A DNA stretch of 64,000 nucleotides from Paraglaciecola sp030730205 (GTDB lineage Bacteria; Pseudomonadota; Gammaproteobacteria; Enterobacterales; Alteromonadaceae): NCBI RefSeq assembly GCF_052119645.1, contig NZ_JBGQOM010000008.1:1-64000 (forward strand), given 5' to 3'. Numbering within the stretch: position 1 is the first letter of the stretch; each line of letters starts with the position of its first letter. The notes under the pieces are model-generated. The model worked only from the letters and a program-made list of their open reading frames with translations, did not search any database and was not told where the DNA came from. Of the stretch, positions 43,433-51,958 are shown one piece after another. The translations under genes and the position numbers were made by a program.

Positions 43433-43458
43433 AAAAAAGCCCAACAAACTGGGCTTTT
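43433..43458 (-). terminator. Hairpin terminator after fabF
   Basis: AAAAGCCCA / TGGGCTTTT, a 9-bp perfect stem with a 6-nt loop and a T-run on the minus strand. It lies 36-61 nt past the fabF stop and before pabC. It would limit read-through from the fab genes into pabC-mltG-tmk-holB. Confidence 0.88.
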
Positions 43459-43493
43459 AATAATGCACTGTTAAAACGTAAAATTACACTAAT

Positions 43494-44732
43494 TTAGACT
43501 TTCTTGAATAATAACGAGCCATTCGTTCCACCAAAACCGAAAGAGTTACATAACGCATAATCCATGGATATGTTTCTTGCGGTATTCGCCACGAAATCAA
43601 GATCGCATCCCTCACCAGGATTATCCAAATTAATGGTCGGCGGAGCAATTTGGTCTTTTAACGCAAGAATTGTAAAGATAGCTTCGATTGCCCCTGCAGC
43701 ACCTAATAAATGCCCTGTCATTGACTTTGTCGAACTGACTAATACGTGCTTAGCATGAGAACCAAAAACACTTTTCACCGCGGCAACCTCAGCAATATCA
43801 CCTGCAGGTGTAGACGTACCATGAGCATTGATATAGCCAATCTGCTGTGGTTCAACCTTTGCATCATTGATGGCATTTAACATCGCTGCGGCAGCTCCTT
43901 CACCATTTTCCGGCGGTGAAGTCATATGATAGGCATCACCGCTCATACCAAAACCAACAAGCTCAGCATAAATCGTTGCGCCGCGTTGTTTTGCTGACTC
44001 GTACTCTTCAAGCATGATGACACCGGCGCCTTCGCCCATAACAAAGCCATCACGGTCTTTGTCCCAAGGCCGACTGGCAGTGGTTGGGCTGTCGTTAAGG
44101 GTCGATAGAGCACGAGCCGCAGCAAAGCCACCAATCCCTAAGCCACATATAGTTGACTCGGCACCACCGGCTAACATTGCATCAGCATCACCATAAGCGA
44201 TGGTTCGCGCTGCAACACCAATATTATGTACCCCTGTGGTGCATGCAGTCACAATATTTAAATTTGGACCTTTCAAGCCTTCCATAATCGAAAGGAAACC
44301 TGAAATCATATTAGTAATAGTGGCAGGCACAAAAAAGGGTGATATTTTCCGCGGTCCAGATTCAAGTAGTCGACTATGATTTTCTTCAATCAAACCCAAA
44401 CCACCTATGCCCGAACCAATGGCAACCCCAATTCTCGCAGCGTTTTCGTGCGTAACGACAAGGCCAGAATGAGCTAAAGCTTGTTTGCCCGCAGCAATAC
44501 CAAATTGGATAAACTTATCCATTTTTTTGGTTTCTTTTTTCGGAATATATTGCTCTACATCGAAGCCTTTTACTTCACCTGCAAAACGAGTGCTATATTC
44601 ACTTGCATCAAAAGAGGTAATGGCGCTTATCCCACTGACTCCAGCAATAATATTTTCCCAAGTTGAGCTAACATCATTACCCAAAGGCGAGAGCATACCA
44701 AGACCAGTCACAACTACGCGACGTTTAGACAC
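43494..44732 (-). CDS. fabF: Beta-ketoacyl-ACP synthase II
   Basis: 412 residues from a GTG start at 44732, with GGAGG just upstream and the family N-terminus SKRRVVVTGLGMLSPLGND. The frame extends 8 residues further to a TTG without a site. The catalytic Cys is in NIVTACTTGVHNIG near residue 163; the two histidines lie in NAHGTSTPAGD near 302 and TKSMTGHLLGAAG near 334. It elongates acyl-ACP with malonyl-ACP. It follows acpP, as in E. coli. Confidence 0.98.
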   Translation of the reverse strand: MSKRRVVVTGLGMLSPLGNDVSSTWENIIAGVSGISAITSFDASEYSTRFAGEVKGFDVEQYIPKKETKKMDKFIQFGIAAGKQALAHSGLVVTHENAARIGVAIGSGIGGLGLIEENHSRLLESGPRKISPFFVPATITNMISGFLSIMEGLKGPNLNIVTACTTGVHNIGVAARTIAYGDADAMLAGGAESTICGLGIGGFAAARALSTLNDSPTTASRPWDKDRDGFVMGEGAGVIMLEEYESAKQRGATIYAELVGFGMSGDAYHMTSPPENGEGAAAAMLNAINDAKVEPQQIGYINAHGTSTPAGDIAEVAAVKSVFGSHAKHVLVSSTKSMTGHLLGAAGAIEAIFTILALKDQIAPPTINLDNPGEGCDLDFVANTARNISMDYALCNSFGFGGTNGSLLFKKV

Positions 44733-44773
44733 AGAGGCCTCCGAACGATATAACAATAGAAAGGTAAAATGAC

Positions 44774-44800
44774 AAACGGCTCAGAAAGAGCCGTTTTTTT
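44774..44800 (-). terminator. Hairpin between acpP and fabF (partial terminator)
   Basis: AAACGGCTC / GAGCCGTTT with a 5-nt loop, directly after the acpP stop. The T7 run is on the plus-strand side; in the direction of transcription only TTT follows. It is probably an attenuator or 3'-end stabiliser that lets acpP mRNA accumulate over fabF. Confidence 0.65.
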
Positions 44801-44806
44801 GAACTT

Positions 44807-45046
44807 TTACGCGTCTTTATGAGCGTTAACGTAATCAATTGCAGATTGAACAGTTGTAATTTTCTCAGCTTCTTCGTCAGGAATTTCAGTATCAAATTCT
44901 TCTTCAAGTGCCATTACTAATTCAACGGTATCCAATGAATCCGCACCCAAATCATCAACAAATGACGCTTCTGGCTTAACTTCTTCTTCTTTAACACCCA
45001 GTTGCTCGATAATGATTTTTTTAACGCGTTCTTCGATTGTACTCAT
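44807..45046 (-). CDS. acpP: Acyl carrier protein
   Basis: 79 residues, highly acidic. The phosphopantetheine serine lies in DDLGADSLDTVELVMALEEE, near residue 37. The start MSTIEERVKKIIIEQLGV is near identical to gammaproteobacterial ACP. It carries the growing acyl chain in fatty acid synthesis. It probably has its own promoter in the 184-bp gap after fabG. Confidence 0.99.
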   Translation of the reverse strand: MSTIEERVKKIIIEQLGVKEEEVKPEASFVDDLGADSLDTVELVMALEEEFDTEIPDEEAEKITTVQSAIDYVNAHKDA

Positions 45047-45076
45047 AATTCTAGTTATCCCTTAAAAGTCTCTAGA

Positions 45077-45105
45077 TATAAATTTGCGTGTAGTGTATTC
45101 ACCAA
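45077..45105 (-). promoter_or_regulatory. Candidate acpP promoter
   Basis: On the minus strand: TTGGTG, a 17-nt spacer, TTTATA, ending about 30 nt before the acpP ATG. A separate acpP promoter is expected because of the 184-bp gap after fabG. The -10 is not close to consensus. Nothing else is recognised in that gap. Confidence 0.35.
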
Positions 45106-45230
45106 GTTACTAGCATGCAAGCATGACGACTAACTTTCTTTCTGGTCAAACCACCCTACAACGCAGTCTAATAAACATAATATTAACAAGCAAGCACCGA
45201 CTCACAAAATATCGTTTACTTGCCTGAAAT

Positions 45231-45968
45231 TTAACACATATGCATGCCACCATTGACATGTAAGGTTTCACCAGTGATATAACCTGCTTCATCACTGGTT
45301 AAAAATACCACTGCTGCTGCGATTTCTTCCGGCTTTCCTAAACGATTTGTAGGAATGTCTTTAAAAATTGCGGCTTTTTGCTCATCAGTGAGTGCTTTAG
45401 TCATATCAGTATCAATAAAACCGGGAGCGACCACGTTAACCGTTATACCTCTTGAAGCGACCTCGCGAGCCATAGATTTACTAAAACCAATCACCCCCGC
45501 TTTGGCAGCAGCATAATTGGCTTGGCCGGCGTTCCCTGTACTGCCCACTACTGAGCCCACATTGACGATGCGTCCAAACCGTTTTTTCATCATGCCACGT
45601 AACACCGCTTTAGATAACTTGAATATCGCTGTTAAGTTGGTGTCCATAATATCTTGCCATTCGTCATCCTTCATACGAAGCAATAAGTTATCACGAGTAA
45701 TGCCCGCATTATTGATGAGAATATCTACACCACCGTGCTCTTTACTAATGCCATCTAATAGGGCTTCTATTGATGCAGGATCAGCTACATTTAATACTTT
45801 ACCCGCTCCGTTTTCACCTAGATATTCACTAATCGCATCAGCACCGCCTTGCGAAGTAGCAGTACCTATTACGGTGGCGCCTTGGTCTACTAATTTCGAG
45901 GCGATCGCTTTACCGATCCCACGACTTGCGCCCGTTACTAAGGCGACTTTTCCAGCTAAATTTGACAT
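45231..45968 (-). CDS. fabG: 3-oxoacyl-ACP reductase
   Basis: 245 residues, SDR family. TGASRGIG is near residue 13, NNAG near 87, the catalytic Ser in IVNVGSVVGSTGN near 139 and YAAAK near 152; the C-terminus is ETLHVNGGMHM. It reduces 3-oxoacyl-ACP with NADPH. It starts 17 nt after fabD within the fab cluster, which settles its identity against the two SDR genes at the left end of the window. Confidence 0.98.
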   Translation of the reverse strand: MSNLAGKVALVTGASRGIGKAIASKLVDQGATVIGTATSQGGADAISEYLGENGAGKVLNVADPASIEALLDGISKEHGGVDILINNAGITRDNLLLRMKDDEWQDIMDTNLTAIFKLSKAVLRGMMKKRFGRIVNVGSVVGSTGNAGQANYAAAKAGVIGFSKSMAREVASRGITVNVVAPGFIDTDMTKALTDEQKAAIFKDIPTNRLGKPEEIAAAVVFLTSDEAGYITGETLHVNGGMHMC

Positions 45969-45985
45969 AATATTCTCGTATTTAC

Positions 45986-46912
45986 CTATGCGTTATTGGC
46001 AATTGACTCGATGGTATTCAGTGCGTCACAGCTGACACGCTTATCGATTCGTTTGGCTAAACCAGTTAGTACCTTTCCTGGCCCAATCTCATACAAACTC
46101 TCTACACCGTTATCAGCCAAAGCAACGACGGTTTCAGTCCATCTTACTGGGCTGTAAAGTTGTTTAACAAGTGCTAATTTAATGGCCATTGGCTCTGATT
46201 CAATGGCAACATCAACATTATTAATAACGGGAATCTGAGCTGCAGAAAATTCAATACTTGTTAATAGCGCTTGTAATTTTTCAGCAGCAGGCTGCATTAA
46301 CGCGCAGTGAGATGGCACGCTGACAGCCAAAGGTAATGCACGTTTAGCGCCGCTTTCTTTACAATAATCGGCGGCCAACTTTGCCGCATCGCTTGTACCT
46401 GCAATCACCACTTGGCCCGGTGAGTTGAAATTCACTGCTGAGACCACTTCTTTAGCTTCTATTTGCGCTCGTTCACAGCACTCAACCACTTTGGCGTCAT
46501 CTAAACCAATAATGGCATACATCGCTCCTGTTCCTACCGGCACTGCTTGTTGCATAAACTCGCCTCTGGCTTCAACTAACTTGATAGCATCGGTAAATTT
46601 AATGACACCAGCACAAACAAGGGCTGAGTATTCACCAAGAGAATGCCCTGCCATATAGTCGGGCAAGTTTCTTCCATTCTCAGTCAATACCTTAAACAAA
46701 GCGTAACTTGCCGCTAGTAACGCAGGTTGGGTGATATGGGTTTGGTTTAATTTAGATTCGTCTTGTTGTACTACTTGCCATAAATCGTAGCCCAAAACGG
46801 CACTTGCTTGCTCAAACACCGCTGTAATAACCGGGTATTCAGTCGCTAAATCACTTAACATACCCAAAGACTGTGATCCCTGACCAGGGAAAACCCATGC
46901 TTGTTTACTCAT
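45986..46912 (-). CDS. fabD: Malonyl-CoA:ACP transacylase
   Basis: 308 residues. FPGQGSQSLGML is at the N-terminus, the catalytic serine in GHSLGEYSALVCAG near residue 92 and the catalytic His in VSVPSHCALMQPAA near 201. It charges ACP with malonyl groups for FabH, FabF and FabB. It lies between fabH and fabG. Confidence 0.98.
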   Translation of the reverse strand: MSKQAWVFPGQGSQSLGMLSDLATEYPVITAVFEQASAVLGYDLWQVVQQDESKLNQTHITQPALLAASYALFKVLTENGRNLPDYMAGHSLGEYSALVCAGVIKFTDAIKLVEARGEFMQQAVPVGTGAMYAIIGLDDAKVVECCERAQIEAKEVVSAVNFNSPGQVVIAGTSDAAKLAADYCKESGAKRALPLAVSVPSHCALMQPAAEKLQALLTSIEFSAAQIPVINNVDVAIESEPMAIKLALVKQLYSPVRWTETVVALADNGVESLYEIGPGKVLTGLAKRIDKRVSCDALNTIESIANNA

Positions 46913-46935
46913 ATTACTATCTCAGATAAAAAGAA

Positions 46936-47895
46936 TTAATAACGAACTAAGGCTGATGCCCAAGCAAATCCGCCACCGAAGGCTTCTAATAAAAGGGTTT
47001 GGCCTCGTTTGATTCGCCCATCCCGAATAGCAGTGTCTAAAGCGGTAGGCACCGTTGCGGCTGAGGTATTACCGTATTGCTCTAAGGTAAGTACAACTTG
47101 GTCGAGAGACATTTCTAACTTTTTAGCAGTTGCTTTAATAATTCTAAAATTCGCTTGATGAGGCACTAACCAATCCAAATCAGATTTTTGCATATTATTT
47201 GCCGCGAGGGTTTGCTCTACTATTTCACTTAACTTATTGACGGCAACTTTAAATACTTCATTGCCTTTCATGCTGCCCCAATTTTGATGAACGGATAGCT
47301 CATCACCCCGGGTAGGATTTCCAATCGTGAGTAAATCGCCATACGAACCAGCAGCATTTATATGGGTTGAAAGTATCCCGGGTTCTTCACTGGCTTCGAT
47401 AATAGTGGCGCCTGCCGCATCACCAAACAATATGACCATAGTGCGATCTTTAGGATCAATTAAGCGACTTAAGCAATCGGTACCAACTACAAGTACCCGT
47501 TTAACCATACCTGTTTTGATATATTGGTCTGCTACGCTCAAAGCGTAACAGTAGCCCGCACAGGCCGCAGCAACATCAAAGGCAGGAATACCATCTAACC
47601 CTAATTCTTTTTGAATTTCGCAAGCCGTGCTAGGAAGTGCATAGCGACCACTGGTGGTGGCACATACAATCATATCAATAGATTTTACATCGATATTAGC
47701 CGCTTCTATGGCCTTTTTACTGGCCTCAACCCCCATCGTGGCGGCAGTTTCGTCTGCACCAATAATACGGCGCTCCTTGATACCAGTGCGATCGGTGATC
47801 CATTCATCAGAAGTATCAACCATTGTTGCCAAGTCGGCATTGGTACGTATTTCACTTGGATAATAACTACCCGTGCCAATTATTCTTGAATTCAT
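46936..47895 (-). CDS. fabH: Beta-ketoacyl-ACP synthase III
   Basis: 319 residues. The Cys of the triad is in FDVAAACAGYCYALSVAD near residue 113; the His is in WLVPHQANFRIIKATAKK near 246, and the Asn in EQYGNTSAATVP near 276. It starts fatty acid synthesis by condensing acetyl-CoA with malonyl-ACP. It starts 3 nt after plsX. Confidence 0.98.
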   Translation of the reverse strand: MNSRIIGTGSYYPSEIRTNADLATMVDTSDEWITDRTGIKERRIIGADETAATMGVEASKKAIEAANIDVKSIDMIVCATTSGRYALPSTACEIQKELGLDGIPAFDVAAACAGYCYALSVADQYIKTGMVKRVLVVGTDCLSRLIDPKDRTMVILFGDAAGATIIEASEEPGILSTHINAAGSYGDLLTIGNPTRGDELSVHQNWGSMKGNEVFKVAVNKLSEIVEQTLAANNMQKSDLDWLVPHQANFRIIKATAKKLEMSLDQVVLTLEQYGNTSAATVPTALDTAIRDGRIKRGQTLLLEAFGGGFAWASALVRY

Positions 47896-47898
47896 GTA

Positions 47899-48924
47899 TT
47901 AGTGGCGCTCCATTAAAACAGCTTCTATTTTATCTTTTATTTTTGATGGAACCTGCATAGAGACTTCTTTGACTGCTTCACGAATAGCATATAAAAAAGC
48001 CTCAGAAGAGGCATTCCCGTGGCTCTTAACCACAATCCCGCGCAATCCTATCAGACTCGCCCCGTTATACTGGTCGGGGTTCATCCGCAAATAGATGTTT
48101 CGTAACAACGGTAGAGCGATCTTGGCTAAAATTTTATTCAACCAGTTTAAATTTGATGCTTTTTTAACTTCATTCAATACAAGCTTTGTTAAGCCTTCAC
48201 AAGACTTAAGCGCGATATTCCCTGCAAAACCATCAGTCACAATGACATCGGCCTTTTGACTAAAAATGTCATTACCTTCTACATAACCGATATAATGAAT
48301 AGAAGGTGTATCACCCAACATGCGAGCGGTATTTTTAACTCGATCATTGCCTTTGTTTTGTTCAGAGCCAACGTTTAATAGCGCAACTTTAGGTCGCTCT
48401 ATTTCTCCCACTAGTTCAGCCAATACTGAGCCCATGACAGCATACTGAAATAAGACTTCTGAATCACAGTCCACATTCGCGCCTAAATCAAGTAAATAAG
48501 CCTTGCCGTTATCGACAGTGGGCATCAAAGAAATCAAGGCTGGTCTGTGTACGCCGGGTAACATTTTTAATACATGATAAGCCATGGCAAGTAAGGCACC
48601 GGTATTACCTGCGCTAACACAGCCGTCAGCTTCGCCTCGCTCAACCAAATCGAGCATACGGCGCATTGATGAATCTTTTTTATTCCTGAGTGCAGCAATG
48701 GGGGCTTCGTCCATACTGACGGTTTGCTGGCAATCTGATAATTGCAGACGAGCTTGAATGAAAGGGTCTTGTTTGTCGTACCACTTGATCAATAGATCGA
48801 TTGGACCACACAACACTAGATATAAATTTGGATTTTCGATAATAGAATTTAATGCGGCGGGCAAAATAATATGGGGGCCGAAATCGCCCCCCATGATATC
48901 TAACGCTAAGGTTAGACGACTCAA
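47899..48924 (-). CDS. plsX: Phosphate acyltransferase
   Basis: 341 residues from a TTG start at 48924 with AAAGGG 8 nt upstream; GTG and TTG codons three and two positions earlier lie within or too close to that site. ALDIMGGDFGP opens the protein. CVSAGNTGALLAMAY is near residue 98, DLGANVDCD near 146 and DGFAGNIALKSCEG near 227. It makes acyl phosphate from acyl-ACP for phospholipid synthesis. It is in the rpmF-plsX-fab cluster. Confidence 0.97.
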   Translation of the reverse strand: MSRLTLALDIMGGDFGPHIILPAALNSIIENPNLYLVLCGPIDLLIKWYDKQDPFIQARLQLSDCQQTVSMDEAPIAALRNKKDSSMRRMLDLVERGEADGCVSAGNTGALLAMAYHVLKMLPGVHRPALISLMPTVDNGKAYLLDLGANVDCDSEVLFQYAVMGSVLAELVGEIERPKVALLNVGSEQNKGNDRVKNTARMLGDTPSIHYIGYVEGNDIFSQKADVIVTDGFAGNIALKSCEGLTKLVLNEVKKASNLNWLNKILAKIALPLLRNIYLRMNPDQYNGASLIGLRGIVVKSHGNASSEAFLYAIREAVKEVSMQVPSKIKDKIEAVLMERH

Positions 48925-48942
48925 AGTCAACACCCTTTAAAA

Positions 48943-49113
48943 TTAAAGAGAGATAACTTTTTTGCCTTTATAGTAACCATCAGCAGTCACGTGATGACGG
49001 ATATGCGTCTCACCTGACGTTGAATCTACTGACAAAGTAGTGGTGCCTAATGCATCATGTGAACGACGCATACCACGCTTTGAACGGGATTTTTTACTTT
49101 TTTGTACAGCCAT
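48943..49113 (-). CDS. rpmF: 50S ribosomal protein L32
   Basis: 56 residues, short and very basic. It starts MAVQKSKKSRSKRGMRRSHD, has the conserved ALGTTTLSVDSTSGETHIRH core and ends YYKGKKVISL. The four cysteines of zinc-binding L32 forms are absent, as in other gammaproteobacteria. It sits between yceD and plsX, as in E. coli. Structural protein of the large ribosomal subunit. Confidence 0.98.
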   Translation of the reverse strand: MAVQKSKKSRSKRGMRRSHDALGTTTLSVDSTSGETHIRHHVTADGYYKGKKVISL

Positions 49114-49122
49114 TGCTTGCTC

Positions 49123-49650
49123 CTAGTCTCGCTTAAGTTCTTTCAAAACCGCGAACGGGTTTGGGCGCTCATCGGCCGGTTCAATTACTCCAAAACTCAT
49201 ATCATCCGCTTTAATACTGCAATCCTCCTCTGCATGAAGGGCTACAATAGGCAACGATAATATCAGCTCGTCCTCAAGGGTCTGAAGTAAGTTGATTTCT
49301 CCATGGTCATCGACCTCAACCGGTTCGTAAGCGTCCGGTAACTCATCAATGTCATCTTTATCAGAACCCTGCACTGGACTGAAGCAGAACGACACATCAA
49401 TTTGATGAGCAAAGACGTTGTAACATCTTTGACACAAAAGTGACGCTGAACATGACATATGCCCATCAAAGTAAGTCAGACCCTGCTCGTCTTTTTTAAA
49501 CTTAACTTCGACATTCACTTCTTTGTCAATATCAGCAACTGCTTGACGCAATCTAGCCATATCAACGGTTAACATCACACCCCGATACTCGGAACGTTTA
49601 TTGGCACTTTTGATTGGGTCTAGCTGTTTAGGCAGTTTCACTTTTTGCAT
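49123..49650 (-). CDS. yceD: 23S rRNA accumulation protein YceD (DUF177)
   Basis: 175 residues. The DUF177 CxxC motif lies in SCSASLLCQRCYNVF, near residues 72-86, and an acidic central part (GSDKDDIDELPDAYEPVEVD) follows. The C-terminus NPFAVLKELKRD is typical. It is required for normal 23S rRNA levels in E. coli and plants. It is 9 nt upstream of rpmF and heads this leftward cluster. Confidence 0.94.
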   Translation of the reverse strand: MQKVKLPKQLDPIKSANKRSEYRGVMLTVDMARLRQAVADIDKEVNVEVKFKKDEQGLTYFDGHMSCSASLLCQRCYNVFAHQIDVSFCFSPVQGSDKDDIDELPDAYEPVEVDDHGEINLLQTLEDELILSLPIVALHAEEDCSIKADDMSFGVIEPADERPNPFAVLKELKRD

Positions 49651-49775
49651 AGCGCGCGCATCTTATAGAGTAGTAAGGCTTTAGTCAAAGAAAATGTATA
49701 AAAAACAGTATAAGACCGAGCACAAATATGCTTTTATGTCTTAATAATTAATAGCGCTTTTCAAACATATCCAAT

Positions 49776-50378
49776 ATGAAAGTCATTTTAGCATCAAGTT
49801 CACCCTACCGAGCAAGCTTACTTGCAAAATTATCTCTACCTTTTACCTGTCAATCACCAGATATAGATGAAAGTCCCTTAACAAATGAAACCGTATCAGC
49901 TCAAGTCGCGCGTTTAGCCTTTATAAAAGCACAAGCAATTGCTACTCAATACACTGACGGCTTCGTTATTGGTTCAGATCAACTCGCAATGTGTCAGGGC
50001 GACGTTTTAGGTAAACCTGGTAATCACTACAATGCAAAATTGCAGTTGCAACAGTTAAGTGGAAAAACAGTCACCTTTTATACTGGCTTATGTTTGTTAG
50101 ATTGCACTAACAAACAACAGCAAACGATAGTTGAAACCTTTGAGGTTAGTTTTAAAGCACTCAGCGACCAGCAAATTCAACGCTATTTAAGCATTGAACA
50201 ACCTTATGACTGTGCTGGTAGTTTTAAAAGTGAAGGTTTAGGTATCGCGCTATTTGATAAGTTACAAGGACGAGATCCAAATACCTTAGTGGGTTTACCC
50301 TTAATAGCCCTAGTGGAATTATTTTCAAATTGGGGAATCGATATTTTCGAGCATATGCAAACTCAATCCCCCTGTTAA
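49776..50378 (+). CDS. yceF: Maf-like nucleoside triphosphate pyrophosphatase
   Basis: 200 residues. The Maf signature ILASSSPYRASLL is at the N-terminus. VIGSDQLAM (near residue 66) carries the catalytic Asp, the QLQQLSGKTVTFYTGLCLLD segment follows, and YDCAGSFKSEGLG is near 146. The variant fits the YceF (7-methyl-GTP pyrophosphatase) branch. It lies opposite yceD and before rluC, as in E. coli. The ribosome site is weak. Confidence 0.93.
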   Translation: MKVILASSSPYRASLLAKLSLPFTCQSPDIDESPLTNETVSAQVARLAFIKAQAIATQYTDGFVIGSDQLAMCQGDVLGKPGNHYNAKLQLQQLSGKTVTFYTGLCLLDCTNKQQQTIVETFEVSFKALSDQQIQRYLSIEQPYDCAGSFKSEGLGIALFDKLQGRDPNTLVGLPLIALVELFSNWGIDIFEHMQTQSPC

Positions 50379-50421
50379 TGAATCACAGAGGGAAATATGT
50401 CACTTGAGGTGAACACATACA

Positions 50422-51381
50422 TTAAGCATTTTCTTTTTCTAACTTCACTAAGGCATTTTTTAACGCATTGTCCAAGGGGGCTTGAAAGCTCACTCGTTCA
50501 TTTGAATTAGGGTGAATAAAGGAAAGTGAAAACGCATGTAAGAACAACCGGCCCAATCCTAAACGCTGCATTCGACTATCAAAGTTGTTGTCACCGTATT
50601 TATCATCACAGGCGATAGGATGGCCAGCATGTAAACAATGCACCCTAATTTGATGAGTACGACCGGTAATAGGCGAGGCTTCAACTAAGGTTGCATCTTT
50701 GTATTGATTCAAAATTCGAAACCGCGTTTCGGAAGGCTTGCCCTCCTCTTCATTAACCGAGACCATGCGCTCACCAGACTTAAGAATATTTTTTATCAAT
50801 GGCGCTTTCACTTTAAATCGATTTTCGGGCCAATTGCCGCTCACCAAAGCTTGATATCGCTTATCAACCTGCTTATCCCGAAGTTGTTCGTGTAAGCTTT
50901 TCAGTGCAGAACGTTTTTTAGCGATCAACAAACAGCCTGAGGTATCTCGGTCCAAACGATGGACTAATTCTAAAAATTTTTGAGCCGGACGTAAGGCCCG
51001 TAATGCTTCAATCACCCCGAAACTTAAACCACTGCCGCCATGCACTGCCGTACCTGTAGGTTTGTTCAGCACAATAATCCATTCGTCTTCAAATAAAATG
51101 TGGTTTTCTAAACTGGACACTTTATCTAATTTTGTTGAGGGTAACTCACTTGGTTCAGACACCCTTATAGGAGGAATACGCAGTTCGTCATTGGCAAGCA
51201 GTTTATATTCTGGTTTGACCCGCTTTTTATTAACCCTGATCTCCCCTTTTCGTAAAATCCGATAAATAAGGCTTTTTGGAACGCCTTTTAAAAAGGTCCT
51301 TAAAAAATTATCAATCCTCTGCCCTTCAAGCTCTGGTTCAATAGTAATAAATTGTACTTTTAAAAATGTTTCGTCGCTCAT
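50422..51381 (-). CDS. rluC: 23S rRNA pseudouridine synthase RluC
   Basis: 319 residues. An N-terminal S4 RNA-binding domain (RIDNFLRTFLKGVPKSLIYR) precedes the RluA-type synthase domain. The catalytic Asp is in LVHRLDRDTSGCLLIAKK near residue 143, and GRTHQIRVHCLHAGHPIACD is near 222. It isomerises U955, U2504 and U2580 in E. coli 23S rRNA. It is divergent from rne, the same arrangement as in E. coli. Confidence 0.95.
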   Translation of the reverse strand: MSDETFLKVQFITIEPELEGQRIDNFLRTFLKGVPKSLIYRILRKGEIRVNKKRVKPEYKLLANDELRIPPIRVSEPSELPSTKLDKVSSLENHILFEDEWIIVLNKPTGTAVHGGSGLSFGVIEALRALRPAQKFLELVHRLDRDTSGCLLIAKKRSALKSLHEQLRDKQVDKRYQALVSGNWPENRFKVKAPLIKNILKSGERMVSVNEEEGKPSETRFRILNQYKDATLVEASPITGRTHQIRVHCLHAGHPIACDDKYGDNNFDSRMQRLGLGRLFLHAFSLSFIHPNSNERVSFQAPLDNALKNALVKLEKENA

Positions 51382-51434
51382 ATGCCTGCTATTTAAGTTG
51401 GAATGACTATTGTTACACTAACCGCTTTAATAAC

Positions 51435-51464
51435 TTGCTAGTTTAAACCCTTTAGTGTGATAAT
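51435..51464 (+). promoter_or_regulatory. Candidate rne promoter and long leader
   Basis: TTGCTA, 18-nt spacer, GATAAT preceded by TGT (extended -10-like). If used, the rne mRNA has a leader of about 490 nt (to 51958). In E. coli a long rne leader lets RNase E shorten the life of its own mRNA. Apart from rluC's promoter on the other strand, I see no gene in 51382-51958. Confidence 0.4.
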
Positions 51465-51958
51465 GCGCCCGTTTTTAAGCACGAAGTAATATTAAAAACA
51501 AACAGATGTATAAACCTGTTCTGTGAGCCAAACGACACTAAGTCGTATATAAGCAATACATGCAACTGTTAAGTGAGTCACTTTTCAACAGTGTGATTAA
51601 ACAGAACCCTTACGTCAGCGATTTAATTTAACTATCGATCGCCATACAGATGTAAAGAATGTAAATGAATTGACAAGGCATTTGAACCCAACCGAATACC
51701 ACAAGTAAGTTGGTTCGAATGCTTGAAAGTTTTAAGAATAGCTAAAAACAATTTGGATAACTCGCTGCATCTAGTGCCCACACAAAGAATTTGGGTAAAA
51801 GTGTTATAAAACAAAGCATTAATTAATAATGGCTGAGACACTTAAGCGATTAAAAAACTTAAAATATGCATACAGTCGTGAGGCTGCATACCGCAATTGT
51901 CACATCACCCTGCACGTCTTTTATCGAGAGCGGTCGGTACTTTACCGAGCAAACAAGA

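Noticed and set aside
45517..46035. 172-residue frame on the plus strand over fabG/fabD
   Set aside because: Mirror frame of fabG codons; no motif or ribosome site.
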